Assembly (NCBI GenBank): GCA_029783825.1
Contig: JAREIK010003337.1
Span: forward strand, 101,863-165,862
Source of the DNA: Sapria himalayana
Lineage: Eukaryota; Streptophyta; Magnoliopsida; Malpighiales; Rafflesiaceae
Direction of reading: 5' to 3'
DNA length: 64,000 bases
Shown here: positions 51,932 through 64,000 of the stretch, piece after piece
Layout: every line of letters begins with the position of its first letter
Position numbering within the stretch: position 1 is the stretch's first letter
Translations under genes and position numbers: made by a program
The notes under the pieces: model-generated
What the model saw: the letters and a program-made list of their open reading frames with translations, nothing else
Told to the model about the DNA's origin: nothing
Database searches by the model: none

Positions 51932-52451
51932 AGGTATCAACCGGGCCGGGTGGGCTAGCCCCGGCATGATCGACTGTGCCTGGGCCAGCACAGCATGGTA
52001 ATTTCTCTTGCATGTGCCCTTTTTGTGCATGTCCATGGTACCTACCTTATCGTACCGTGCTGATGCAAACAAGTTCTTCTGACGTGCCTGGCTCGGCATG
52101 GTACCATGTCCTGTTGGCACAGTACCTCAGCACGAGCTGAGAAACCCTAATTTTTTTTAAATTAGGGTTTCAGAGGTGCAACGGCATAACAATAATGGTG
52201 AATCCTAATTTATTTTTAAATTGTGTGCTCGGTCATGCACCGGTGCAACATTGCCTACCGAAACCATAATTTTTTTTAAATTAGGGGTTCGGTCCAACCT
52301 GACCAAACCTGGTGGATCCCTGCAGAGGGCTCGGGCCGGGTTGACTTCCACAAAACCATGCCGTGCATAAAGTAACCATGCCTAGCCCAGCACAAAGGCA
52401 CCATCGGGCCGACTAAAAATGGGTTAGGCTGGCACGTCCCGTTTGACACCT
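51932..52451. mobile_element. GC-rich MITE-like element, about 520 bp, inserted in GATA satellite
   Basis: This is an abrupt island of normal to high GC in the GATA array. Its ends are imperfect inverted repeats: AGGTATCAACCGGGC at the left, and CGTTTGACACCT at the right (inverse AGGTGTCAAACGGG). Inside, three spaced copies about 60 bp apart (52140, 52198, 52259) share CCTAATTTTTTTTAAATTAGGG. The first is a near-perfect palindrome. No transposase frame is present, so it is probably a non-autonomous DNA transposon. I see no clear target duplication, so its superfamily is open. Confidence 0.68.
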
Positions 52452-54219
52452 CTAAGATAGATAGATAAATAGATAGACAGATAGATAGATAGACAGATAG
52501 ATAGATACATAGATAGATAGATAGATAGATAGACCGATAGAGATATCGAGAGGTATAAAGATAGATAGATAAACAGATAGATAAATAAAGATATAGACAA
52601 ATAGATAGATTTATAGATAGATAGATAGACAGACAGATTGATAAAGAGAGATAGAAATTTAGACAGATAAACATTTTGACAAACAGACAGAGATAGATAA
52701 ATAGATAGATATACATAAATGCATATAGACAGATAGACAGACAGATAGATAGATATATAGATAGATAGAAGTTATATAGATAGAGATATATACAAATATA
52801 CAAATAGATAAATAGATATATATATTGACACATAAATAGAAAGACAGATAGATAGATAGACAGATAGACATATAGATTGATAGCATGATAATAGATAGCT
52901 AGATAGATAGATAGATACAAATATATATATATATATATATATAATATAGTTAGATAAATTGATAGATAGAAGAGAGATAGATAAATAAATAGATAGTTAG
53001 GTAGATCGACATATAGACATATACATTGATAGTTAGACAAATAGATAGAAAGATAGATTCACATATAGATAGATAGATATACAGATAGATAGATATACAG
53101 ATAGAAAGGATGACAGAATTACAAATAAATAGATAGATAGATATACAGACATAGAATTAGAGATATAGATAGATAGACAGATAGATGTATTGATAGATCA
53201 ATAGATTAATACATTTACAGATTGATAAATTGATAGGAAGACCGATAAAATGATCGATAGATTGATAGTTAGAGAGATAGCTAGATAGAAATAAAGATAG
53301 ATGGACAGATAGAAAGTTCGACGGATTCATAGATCGATAGATATGCCGATAGGCAAATAGGCATATAGGCCAATAGACAGACAGATAGATAGATAGATAG
53401 ATACATAGATAGACAGATAGATTTGATAGAAAGATTGATTGATATACAAATTGACATATAGATAGATAGACAGATTGAGAAAAAGATACAGACAAAGACA
53501 TATAGACAGATAGATAGATAGACAAATAGACAGGTTGACAGATAGAGAGATAAATAGATATATATATATATATATATATAGACATATAGACATATAGTCA
53601 GATAGGGAGATAGATAGATAGACAGATATAGAGATAGTTACATAGTCAGATGGAGAGATAGATAGATAGGTATACAAAAAGACAAATAAATAAATAAACA
53701 AATAGATAGATAGATATATAGAAGATATATATATATAGATAGGTTGATAATAGTTAGATAAACATATAAACATATAGATAGATAGATAGACAAATAGATA
53801 GATAGACATATATATAGATAAATAGATTGATTGATAAACAGATAGACAGATAAATAAATAGATAGACAGATAGATATATATATATATATATACAAAAATA
53901 CATATATACAAAAATAGAAATAGATACATAGACGGATAGATAAATAGATAGATAGATAGAAAAATAGGTAGATAGATAGATAAATAGATAGATAGAAATA
54001 AAGATAGACATATAGGCATATTGACAGAAAGATAGATTGTCAGGTTGATAGACAAATATATAGATATATAGTCTTATAGACAGATAGACATATCGATAGA
54101 TATATAGATTAATAGATAGACTGATAGACATATAGATAGATAGATAGATATATAGATAGACAATTAGACAAATCGATAGACAAATAGATAAATAAACATA
54201 TAGATAGGAAGTAAAATAG

Positions 54220-54262
<43 letters not shown>

Positions 54263-54815
54263 TAGACATATCGACAGATAGATGGATATATATATAGACA
54301 TATAGACATATAGACATATTGATAGATAAATAAATAGATAGATACACACATAGAAAGTAGACAGACAGATAGATGGATAGATAGATAGATAAACAGATAC
54401 ATAGATAGATATACTTGATAGACAGATTGACAGATTGAAAGATATCTTGATTGAAAGATAGATATATTGACATTTAGATAAATAGATAGATAGATAGATA
54501 AATGAATACACAAATAAACAAAAAACAATTTAACAGATAGAAGATATATCGACCGATAGAATGGTGGACTGATAGACAGATTGACAGACAGACAGGCATA
54601 TAGATAGATAGATAGATAAATAAATAGAAATATAGACAAATAACCAGATAGACAGATAGACATATAGAGAGATAGACAGACAGATAGATAAACATACATA
54701 TAAATAGATAGAGAGAGAGAGAGACAAATAGACATATAGATTGATTGATTGATAGCAAGATAGACAGATTGACGAAAAGATAGATAATTAGCATGATAGC
54801 TTGATAAGCAACTAG

Positions 54816-54850
<35 letters not shown>

Positions 54851-54943
54851 AATACATATATTTATATATATAGTTTGAGAGATAAATAGATAGATAAATT
54901 CACATATAAATAGTTAGATAAATAGAAAGATATACAGATAGTT

Positions 54944-54985
<42 letters not shown>

Positions 54986-56855
54986 ACAAATAGATAGATA
55001 GAAAGATAAATAGATAGAAAGATTGAAGATTGAAGATTGATAAATTGACAATTTGATAGATTGACAGATTGATAGAAAGATCGATAGACATAGATACATT
55101 TAGACAGTTAGATAGGTAGATAGATATATAGATAGATATATATATATAGATTGATAGATAGAAAGATAAATAGATAGACAGATAGATATATAGAAAGTTG
55201 GATAGATCAAAAGATAGAGATATAGATACCTAGATTTATAGAAAGATATATAGATAGATACACATATAGACATATAGATATATAGTAAATTAAAAAATAG
55301 ATAGATAGATAAACATATAGATAGATTATAGATAGATAGATAGACATATAGATCTATACATAGATTGACAAATAGATAGGTAGATAGATAGACAAATAGA
55401 TAGTTAGATAGATAGACAAATAGATAGTTAGATAGATAGATAAATAGATAGAAAGCCATATATAAATAAACATATTAATAGATAGAAAGATATATAGATT
55501 ATAGATTGATAGAAAAAAAAGATAGATAGAATGATATATATAAATAGTTATATAAATAGATATATATATATATATACAGAAAGATATATATACAGAAAGA
55601 TAGGCAAATAGATATATAAATAGATATAATAGATTGATAGATAGTTATATAGATAGTTAGAAATATATATATATAAATATAGAGAGATAGATAAATAGAT
55701 AGATAGATAGACTAATAGACAGATCAATAGATAGACTTATATATAGATAGACAGATATATAGATAGATAGATAAATTGATAGACAGACATATAAATAGAA
55801 AAATATATAGACATATAGACAAATAGACACTTAGACATATAGACAGATAAATAGATAGACACTTATAAAGTTAGATAGATAGACAGATATAAAGATACAT
55901 AGATAGATAGAAAGATATATAGATATAGATATATAGATAAACAGATATAAAGATTGAAAGATAAAAAGAAAGATATATAAAAAGATAGAAAGAAAGAAAG
56001 ATATTTAGATAGATAGATAGATTGATAGGCAGATAGTTCGATAGAAACATAAATCGATAGACATATAGATAGATAGATAGATAAATTTAAACATAGATAT
56101 ATATACAAATAGATAGGTAGATAGATAGAAATAATAGATAGATAGATAGGTAGATAGATTGATTGATAGATAGAATGATAGAAATTTTGATAGATAGTTG
56201 GTTAGATAGATAAACAGATATACAGATATATAGATAGACACATAGAGATATACAGATAGACATATAGATATATAGATATATATATATATATATATATATA
56301 GACAGATTGATAGAAAAACATATAGATAAATAGATATATAGAGACATATATAGATAGACAGATATACATATAGACAAATAGATATACAAATAGACAGACA
56401 TACAGATTGTTAAATAGATAGATAGATAGACATATAAATAGTTAGATTGATATAAAGATAAATTTACAGATACACAGATTGATATATAGACGTATAGACA
56501 AATAGTAAGATATAGAGATAAAAAGATAAACAGATAAACATGTAATAAATTTAAAGATAGACAGATAAATATATAGATATATAGACATATAGACAAATAT
56601 ATACGTAGATAGATTGACAGATAGATAGATAGACATAAAGGCATATTAATAGATAGATATATAGATATTTAGTAGATAAATAGATAGAAAGATATATAGA
56701 AATATTAATTGATATACACATAGACAAATAGACATATATACGGATAGGCAAACAGATCAATAGATATATAGATATATAGATAAATAGATATATAGATAAA
56801 TAGATAGATAAATATATAGATAGATATATATATATACACACATGCACACACATAG

Positions 56856-56886
<31 letters not shown>

Positions 56887-59375
56887 GATAGGTAGATAGA
56901 CTGATATATAGATAGACAATTAGACAAATGATAGAAATATAGAAAGACAGATAGACAGATAGATAGATATATAGACAGATAGATAGATAAAAAGATAGAT
57001 ATATAGTTAGATATATTGATAAATAGATAGATCAATCGACAAATAGCTAGATAGACTAAAAGGTAGATATATAGATATATAGATATATAGATATATAGAT
57101 ATATAGTTAGGCATATAGATATATAGATAGACTTATATATAGAGAGATAGACAGATAGATATACAGACAAAAAGACAGATAGAAAGATAGATCAATAGAT
57201 AGATAGGCAAAGAGATAGATAAATAGATAGACAGATAGACATACAGACAAATATATATATATATATAAGATATAAAGACAAACAGAAAGATATAATGATT
57301 GACATATAGATAGATAGACAGATAGATAAATAGATAGATAGATATACAGATAGAGAGATAAACATATAGACAGATAAACATATAGACAGATAGATTAGTA
57401 GGTAGATGGAGAAATATTCATATAGACAGAAAGATAGATAGACAGATAGACAGACAGATAGATAGATAGTCAGATAGACATATAGATAGATAGACAGACA
57501 GACAGATACATATATAGACAAATATATAGATATACAGATAGATAGAAAGACATATATATAGATAGATAGGCAAATAGACAAATAGAAAGATAGATAGATA
57601 GATAGATAGATTGATTGATTGATAGACTGAAAGACAGATATATAGATAATAAGATTTACAGATATATAGATAGACAAATAGACAGATATACAGATATACA
57701 GATAGATAGACTGATACACCGATAGATAGATATATAGATATATAGATAGATAGATAGATAGATCAATCGACAAATAGCTAGATAGACTGAATGGTAGATA
57801 TATAGATATATAGTTAGACATATAGACAGATATACAGATAGATAGACTTATATATAGAGAGATAGAGATATAGACAGATAGATATATAGACAAAAAGATA
57901 GATAGAAAGATAGATTGATAGATAGATAGGCAAATAGATAGATAGATAGATAAACAAATAGACAGATAGACAGGCAGACATATATATATATATATTTATT
58001 TATTTATTTATATTTATATATGTATGTACATAAGATATAAAGACAGACAGAAAGATAGAATGATTGACATATAGTTAGATAGACAGATAGATAAATAGAT
58101 AGATAGATATACAAATAGAATGATAGATTGGTAGGTAGATAGAAAAATATTCATATAGACAGAAAGATAGATAGACAGATAGAAAGATAGTTAGATAGAT
58201 AGATAGATAGATAGATAGTCAGATAGACATATAGATAGATAGACAGATAGATAGATACATTGATAGACAAATAGATAGATATACAAATAGATATAAAGAC
58301 ATATAGATAGATAGATTCACAAATAGACAAATAAACAAATAGAAAGATAGATATATAGATAGATGGATTGACACATAGACTGATAGACAGATAGATAGAT
58401 AAATAGATTGATCAATAGACCGATATGTAGATAATAAGATTTGCAGATATATAGATATAAAAATAGACAGATATACACATAGATAGACATATAGCTAGAT
58501 AGATATACAGATATATTGATACACCGATAGCTAGATAGATATATAGACAGATAGATAGATTGACATATAGACATATAGACATATAGTCATCTAGTCTGAT
58601 AGAGAGATACATAGATAAGCATATATATATAGATAGAAAGATAGACAGATAAACATATAGACAAATAAACATATAGACATTTAAACAAAAGACAAATAGA
58701 TAGAATGACAGATAGATATATATATAAATAGACAGATAGATAGAAGCTAGATTGTTAGATAGATATTTAGATAGATTGACAAATAGACAACTACATAGAT
58801 AAATAGATCAACAGAAATACACAAAGATATATATATAAATAGATAGATAGACAGATATATAGATAGATATATAGATGAATAGATCAATAGACAAATAGAA
58901 AGATAAGCAAATAGACGGATAACAAATAGACAGATAGATAAATAGACACTTAGATAGATAAACAAATAGATAGATAGATAAATAGACACATAAATAGATA
59001 GATATAAAGATAGATTGATAGATACACAGATAAACATATAGACATATAGAAAGATAGTAAGTTAGAGAGATAGATAGATACAAATATAAACATATATATA
59101 TATATATATATATTTCAGATAGACAGATACAAATAGATAACTAGATAGATAGATAGATAAATAGATAGACAAATAGTTAGGTAGACAGATAGACATATTA
59201 ATAGATAGATAGATAGTTAGTTAGATATAAATATATAGTTAGACATATTAATTGATAGATAGTTATATAAATAGATATATAGACATTATATAGATAGATA
59301 GATAGATAGACAAATAGTCAGATAGATAGTCAGCCAGATAGATAGATATATAGATAGATTGATAAATTGATAAAT
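52452..59375 (-). repeat. Degenerate (GATA)n satellite, about 6.9 kb
   Basis: GATA/TAGA repeats continue, with TA runs and CA runs (54245-54261, 54820-54848). Minus-strand frames such as 53327-54055 and 57192-57893 are Tyr-Leu-Ser-Ile repeats and not genes. A higher-order period is visible at 57031-58500. Confidence 0.93.
57031..58500 (-). repeat. Higher-order units of about 0.73 kb in GATA satellite
   Basis: GATCAATCGACAAATAGCTA occurs at about 57031 and 57762. GGTAGATGGAGAAATATTCA at about 57400 recurs as GGTAGATAGAAAAATATTCA about 733 bp later. ATAAGATATAAAGACA at about 57267 and ATAAGATTTACAGATATATA at about 57650 also recur downstream at similar distances. Two full units are clear and a third partial one is likely. 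Confidence 0.75.
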
Positions 59376-61244
59376 ATATATATAGTACTTAGAGGTCCAA
59401 TTTGCTAATAACAGGGTATATAGAGTGGGCAATTCTTGTTGTTGGCTTTGAGTAGGTGATTATCCATTCTTTTTTATTTTTGATCTCATGTCATTTTTAT
59501 ACATATTCTATTTGTTCTCTCGTCCTCTGTTTTTCTGACAGTGACAGTATTGAAAAAAATGAGGCTATATTTCATAAAAAAGTGTGCTCTATAGTCATTC
59601 CATCTCAAAATCAATTAGCCTAAGGACCTAGAGACATTTAATGTCATATCTATAAATTCGTCTAGCTCACGTACTTGTTTATTTTATGTTTGATATTACA
59701 GCAAAGTCAAAATATAGTAGTATCTTGTATTGAAATAGATGAAAAGTAAATTGATACTCACCTAATTAAATACTTTTACTCTATTTTTTTAATGATTTCT
59801 ATACATTGAGAAGAATGATTAGAATATTACTATCTTCCTCACTAAAAAGAAAAGAAAGAAAAGATGGATATTATTATCAAAACAAAAAGATGTGCCTTAT
59901 ATTCCTAGGAATATTGATTATAGGAAATGAGAAATTAAACAAAGTATTTATAAAAATAATATGCACAAATAAGGATATTACTATCAAAAAGAGAACATAT
60001 ACGTTATATACCTTTTATAAATGGGAATATTGATTATTGAAAATGAGAAATTAAGCAAAGTATTAGTTTAAATAAGCTACACAAATAAGGAGAATAAGAG
60101 TTGGGTGTCTAGTAAATAGAATATAAAATTTTTAAGCAGCTAGAAATAAATAATATAATATAGTTACCAGAAAAATACATGGCCAATTAAAATTTTCCTT
60201 TTTTCATTACACAATTTATTTTCTCTTTTCCTTAGTCATGTAAGAAAAAAAATGATTTTATTTTTTCTTTTCCCCAATGTAATATAATGGCCTTTATTAT
60301 TATAAATTAGAGAATCGGCTTTAATCTCAAAATTGATAAAAATAAGTTTTGGTTAAAATTATAAAAAAAAAATTTTTAAACGTTTAATACACATGAATGC
60401 AAGATGAGAGGTTCTAGGATCATACAAACTGTATAATTAAATATTTTTTTTAATAAAATATTTTACTTTAATATATATTTTTTAATATAAAGTATAATTT
60501 CTCATGTTTTTTTAATAAAATATTTTATTTAAAGTATAATTAAATGATATTTTTTTTCATATTTTACTTTAATATTTTTTTTAATATTTTTTTAATATTT
60601 TTTTAATATTTTTTAAATATTTTTTAAATATTTTTTAAATATTTTTTAAATATTTTTTTTATTTATATAGTATAATATAAAGTATAATTAATATAAAGTA
60701 TAATTAATAGTGAAAAATATTTTTTCTAAATATTTTTTTAATAAAATATAAAGTATACTTAAAAAAATATTTTTTTTATTAAATGATATTTCTCATACTA
60801 ATAGTGACAAATAATTTCTAGGAATCATACTAACTGTGACAAATAATTTCTCATGTTTAAATATTATTTTAATAATTTTGCTTTAAAATATTTTTTTAAT
60901 AATTTGACTTTTCTCATATTTTACTTTAATATAAAGTATAATTAAATGATATTTTTTTAAATATTTTTTTTCTAGGAATCATACTAACTGTGACAAATAA
61001 TTTCTCATGCTTAAATATTATTTTAATAATTTTGCTATGTAAACAAATTCAACATTTTTACAAAAATTAATGCGCATCCCTTCTATGTTTTATATCTGAC
61101 ATGCATTTAAATATTTTATTAAATTGATTTTTGAATTTTCTTTTAATAGATAAATAAGAGGTTACTCAACGAATAACATTGGAATGTTGATGTGTTCTTC
61201 CATTTGAAGTGTGATAACTATTGGAAATAATTTTTTCTTTATAA
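59376..61244. other. 5' region upstream of the TNP2 pseudogene, no gene
   Basis: Satellite ends at about 59375, and unique sequence (59390-59760) is followed by AT-rich DNA. 60580-60660 repeats TTTTTTAAATA, and a 66-bp segment (TCTAGGAATCATACTAACTG onward) occurs at 60817-60882 and again at 60971-61036. No CACTACAAG terminus was found, so the left boundary of this transposon is not defined. A frame at 59806-60033 matches nothing I know. Confidence 0.5.
60817..61036. repeat. Direct repeat pair, 66 bp, spaced 154 bp
   Basis: 60817-60882 and 60971-61036 match almost exactly, from TCTAGGAATC through TAATAATTTTGCT. They lie in the presumed promoter or leader region of the downstream TNP2 gene. 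Confidence 0.85.
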
Positions 61245-61650
61245 ATGGATTGTTTATGGATCTCAAAGGATCGAAGATCAAAGGAATATGAAGATGGAGT
61301 TGAATTCTTTGTTGCATTTGCAATACAAAATTCTGCAAATAAAACCTCCATTAAATATTCATGCTTATAATGTGGTAATATGATTTTCAATACTCCTCAA
61401 AATATTCAAGACCATTTGTTTTTCTTTGGAATTGATCAGAGTTACTATACATAGTATTGGTATGGAGAGACGGCTCCAAGTGGCCCACCTTCCATAAGAG
61501 CAGAACATAATGATAGACTTCAATTTGATGATCAATGTAGTACAATAGAAATAGTTCAAGCTGCACATGATGATTGTCAAAATGATCATAAATTGTTTGC
61601 AAAATTATATAAGATGCAGAAAAACTGTTATATCCTGGTTGTAAAAAACA

Positions 61651-61788
61651 TTACAAGATTGTCTGCCTTGATCAAATTATACAACTTGAAAGCACATTTT
61701 GGGTGGTCGGATAATAGTACTTTACAAGATTGTCTGCCTTGATCAAATTATACAACTTGAAAACACATTTTGGGTGGTCGGATAATAG
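61651..61788 (+). repeat. 67-bp tandem duplication inside the TNP2 pseudogene
   Basis: 61651-61717 and 61722-61788 are identical except for one base (AGCAC/AACAC), with TACT between them. The 71-bp offset is not a multiple of three, so the duplication changes the reading frame: copy 1 is in frame with the ATG, and copy 2 with the downstream catalytic region. Confidence 0.97.
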
Positions 61789-63776
61789 CTTTTCAGAGGT
61801 TTTACAAATTCTTGGAGAAATGTTGCCTTTAAACAATGAATTTCCTTTGTCAATGTATGAAGCAAAAAAGACATTAAATTCTTTGGGAATAAAATATGAG
61901 AAAATACATGCATGCCCAAATGATTGTGTACTTTATCGGAAGGAGTTGAAAGATCCATCCTTATGTCCTACCTATTGAACTTCGAGGTGAAAGACAAATA
62001 ACACAGGAACTAAGAGGAGAAAAGGAGTTCCTGCGAAAGTAATGTGGTATTTTCTTCTAATTCCAAGATTTAAAAGATTGTTTCAATCATTAAAAATTAC
62101 AAAAGAGCTCATATGGCATGTTGAAGAAAGAAATTTTGATGGAAAAATGTGTCATCCATCAGATTCACCATCATGGAAGCAAGTTGGCCACAAATGACCT
62201 GAGTTTTCATTAGAACCTAGAAACTTGAGACTTGCAATTTCTATAGATGGCATAAATCCTCACAGTTCATTTAATAGCAAACATAGTTGTTGGCCTAATC
62301 TCATGGTAATTTACAACCTTCCTCCAAGGTTGTGCATGAAAAGAAAATTTATGATGTTATCTTTATTAATTTCAGGTCCACGACAACCTAGAAATGACAT
62401 TGATGTCTATTTAGCACCACTAATAGAAGATCTGAAAACATTGTGGGAGGTCGGAGTTCAAGTTTACGAAGCACATAAACAAGAAATCTTTACATTAAGT
62501 TCCATTCTTTTATGGAAAATCAATGATTTTCATGCATATGGAAACATGTCAGGCTGCAAAGTTAAATGATCTTATGGTTGTCCAATATGTGGAGAAGAAA
62601 CATATTCTTGTAGGTTAAAGCATGGAAAAAAGAACTCCTATACTGAACATAGACGATTTCTTTCAATAAACCATCCTTATAGGAAACAAAAGAAAGCATT
62701 TGATGGAAAACAAGAGTTCGGGTCACCTCCACAAATATTGACTGGCGAGGAAATATTAAAAAAATCAATGGCATTTGCAATTCTTGAGGGAAAAAGGTTA
62801 TTTTGGGAAAATCTAAAATCAACAATACAACTTGTTGGAAAAAGAAGTCATTTTTCTTTGATCTTGAGTATTGGAAATATCTTCATATTCGTCATAATTT
62901 GGATGTAATGCATATTGAGAAAAATATTTGTGAAAGCATTATTAGTACCTTACTCAACATTGCATGTAAGACAAAGGATGGTCTTAATTTTCGCTTGGAT
63001 CTAGTAGATATGGGCTTAAAGAGTGAATTGGCACCAAGGTTTGATTCAAAGAGAACCTATCTCCCTCTTGCATGTTATATACTTTCTACAATGGAAAAGA
63101 AGGTCGTTTGCCAAACACTTTCACAATTGAAGGTTCCATATGGATATTGTTCGAACCTTCGAAACCTCGTGTCAATGGAAGACTTGAAACTTAATGGCTT
63201 AAAATCCCATGACTATCATGCATTAATGCAACAATTTTTGCTGGTTTTGTTACGTTCTATCTTGGCTAAGCATGTGAGGAATGCCATTTGTAGATTGAGT
63301 TTATTTTTCAATGCTCTCTGTACTAAAGTCATTGATGTTCCTTCATTAGATGAGTTACAAAATGAGATAGTGGTGACATTATGTTTGTTTGAAAAGTATT
63401 TCCCACCTTCGTTCTTTGTAATCATGGTGCATCTTACTGTGCATCTTGTAAGAGAAGTGAGATTTTGTGGATCGGTTTACTTTAGGTGGATGTACCCATT
63501 TGAAAGGTTTATTAAAGTGTTAAAATGCTATGTATGAAATCGTACTAGACTTGAAGGTTGTATTGCTGAATGCTATATTGCAGAAGAAAGAATCGAGTTT
63601 TGTACAGAGTACTTATCAAATGTGGCAGCAATTGGAATTCCTTGTAGTTCAAACATTGACCACAAAGTCGGGGCACCAATATTTGGAGGTCTTACTATGA
63701 AGGCCAAATCCAATTTATGGTTACAAGCACATCATTATGTGTTGGTAAATACATCAATTGTCCAACCTTATATTGA

Positions 63777-63863
63777 GTAAGCATCACTAACTTTTTGTTT
63801 CTTTATTTTTTGTACGTATAATATATTACTCTACTTATTTAATTTTTATACATGACCTCATAG
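63777..63863 (+). other. Probable intron in the TNP2 pseudogene
   Basis: GTAAGC donor at 63777 and CTCATAG acceptor ending at 63863. Joining the exons gives QPYIE-EHMQWLK, a continuous motif in this family. The AT-rich, T-rich interior is typical of a plant intron. Confidence 0.8.
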
Positions 63864-64000
63864 AGAGCACATGCAATGGCTGAAAGCTAAACATCCACGT
63901 CAATCAAAAAGGCAAAAGTGGTTACAGGATGAGCATGCTCGTACTTTTACCTTTTGGTTACGAAAAAAGGTACTGTAATGGTTTATTAAATTTTCCTTTT

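Larger units (their letters stand above)
61245..64000 (+). pseudogene. TNP2 CACTA transposase pseudogene (element 4), runs off the window
   Basis: ATG at 61245 opens MDCLWISKDRRSKEYEDGVE, the Transpos_assoc N-terminal domain (to about 61480). The TNP2 catalytic domain follows (about 61990-62570: SIDGINPH, NLPPRLCMKRKFMMLSLLI, GPRQPRNDIDVYL, LLWKINDFHAYGNMSG), then CPICGEE (about 62580), FDLEYWK and NLDVMHIEKN (62840-62925), and DUF4218 (62990-63540). After IAEERIEFCTEYL comes an intron at 63777-63863 that joins QPYIE to EHMQWLKAKHP. A second donor is at 63970. Lesions: TAA at 61368 and TAG at 61452, a 71-bp-offset duplication that shifts the frame, stops near 61976, 62196 and 62567, a frameshift near 62840, and TGA at 63535. 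The sequence differs clearly from the TNP2 of element 1, so it is another lineage. The transposase acts in the nucleus on element ends. Confidence 0.9.

Noticed and set aside
52140..52290. Interstitial telomere repeat (AAACCCTAA words)
   Set aside because: The word is never in tandem; it occurs in spaced inverted pairs within the MITE-like element.
37520..59083. Minus-strand Tyr-Leu-Ser-Ile frames up to 254 residues
   Set aside because: Same compositional effect on the GATA side. The frame at 52276-53040 merely joins satellite to the MITE-like island.
29085..59375. Sex-chromosome (Bkm-type GATA) satellite
   Set aside because: GATA arrays occur on autosomes and near centromeres in plants as well. 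Nothing in the window links this one to a sex-determining region.

Overview
This window is nuclear DNA of a flowering plant, probably a monocot with a large repeat-rich genome. The evidence is several CACTA (En/Spm) transposons with the CACTACAAGAAAA terminus, their plant-type transposase families (TNP2 with DUF4218 and DUF4216, and Transposase_24/PTTA), and wrecks of plant genes (an ARF1-type GTPase, a BASIC PENTACYSTEINE factor, plant mitochondrial cox3). I cannot name the species. I find no intact host gene, tRNA or rRNA. Every recognisable protein-coding stretch is a pseudogene or a transposon remnant.

Layout. 1-2934 is a tandem array of an AT-rich satellite of about 545 bp. It is split at 2934/2935 by a CACTA element of about 20.6 kb (2935-23582, flanked by CTT on both sides), and the array resumes at 23583-24095. 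Genes in this element read on the minus strand. From its left (3') end it holds subterminal repeats, two modules each carrying a GC-rich GCN-type triplet block, a decayed Transposase_24/TNPA-like gene, a decayed TNP2 gene cut off at a GA-rich tract, the same 545-bp satellite in inverted orientation with an ARF1 retrocopy inside it, a second AT-rich satellite (about 390-bp period), and a long subterminal repeat field at the right (5') end. 24096-27598 is part of a related CACTA element in plus orientation, with a cox3-bearing organelle-like insert in one of its introns. A BASIC PENTACYSTEINE pseudogene follows at 27778-28496.

29085-59375 is dominated by a degenerate tetranucleotide satellite. 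It is TATC on the plus strand to about 37050, then flips to GATA. Parts of it are built from higher-order units (three copies of about 2.2-2.3 kb at 29.2-35.6 kb, and units of about 0.73 kb at 57.0-58.5 kb). A third CACTA 3' end with three triplet modules (46005-49974) and a GC-rich MITE-like element (51932-52451) interrupt it. 59376-64000 is the 5' part of another CACTA lineage, with a TNP2 pseudogene on the plus strand from 61245 to the window edge.

In intact CACTA elements, TNP2 is the catalytic transposase and the TNPA-like protein binds subterminal repeats. Here both are inactivated in every copy seen, so any movement would need proteins supplied in trans. The layers can be ordered: satellite first, then CACTA, with retrocopy, organelle and MITE insertions added within these layers. 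The most unusual material is the repeated AT-palindrome plus GCN-triplet module of the CACTA 3' ends and the higher-order, strand-switching TATC/GATA field.
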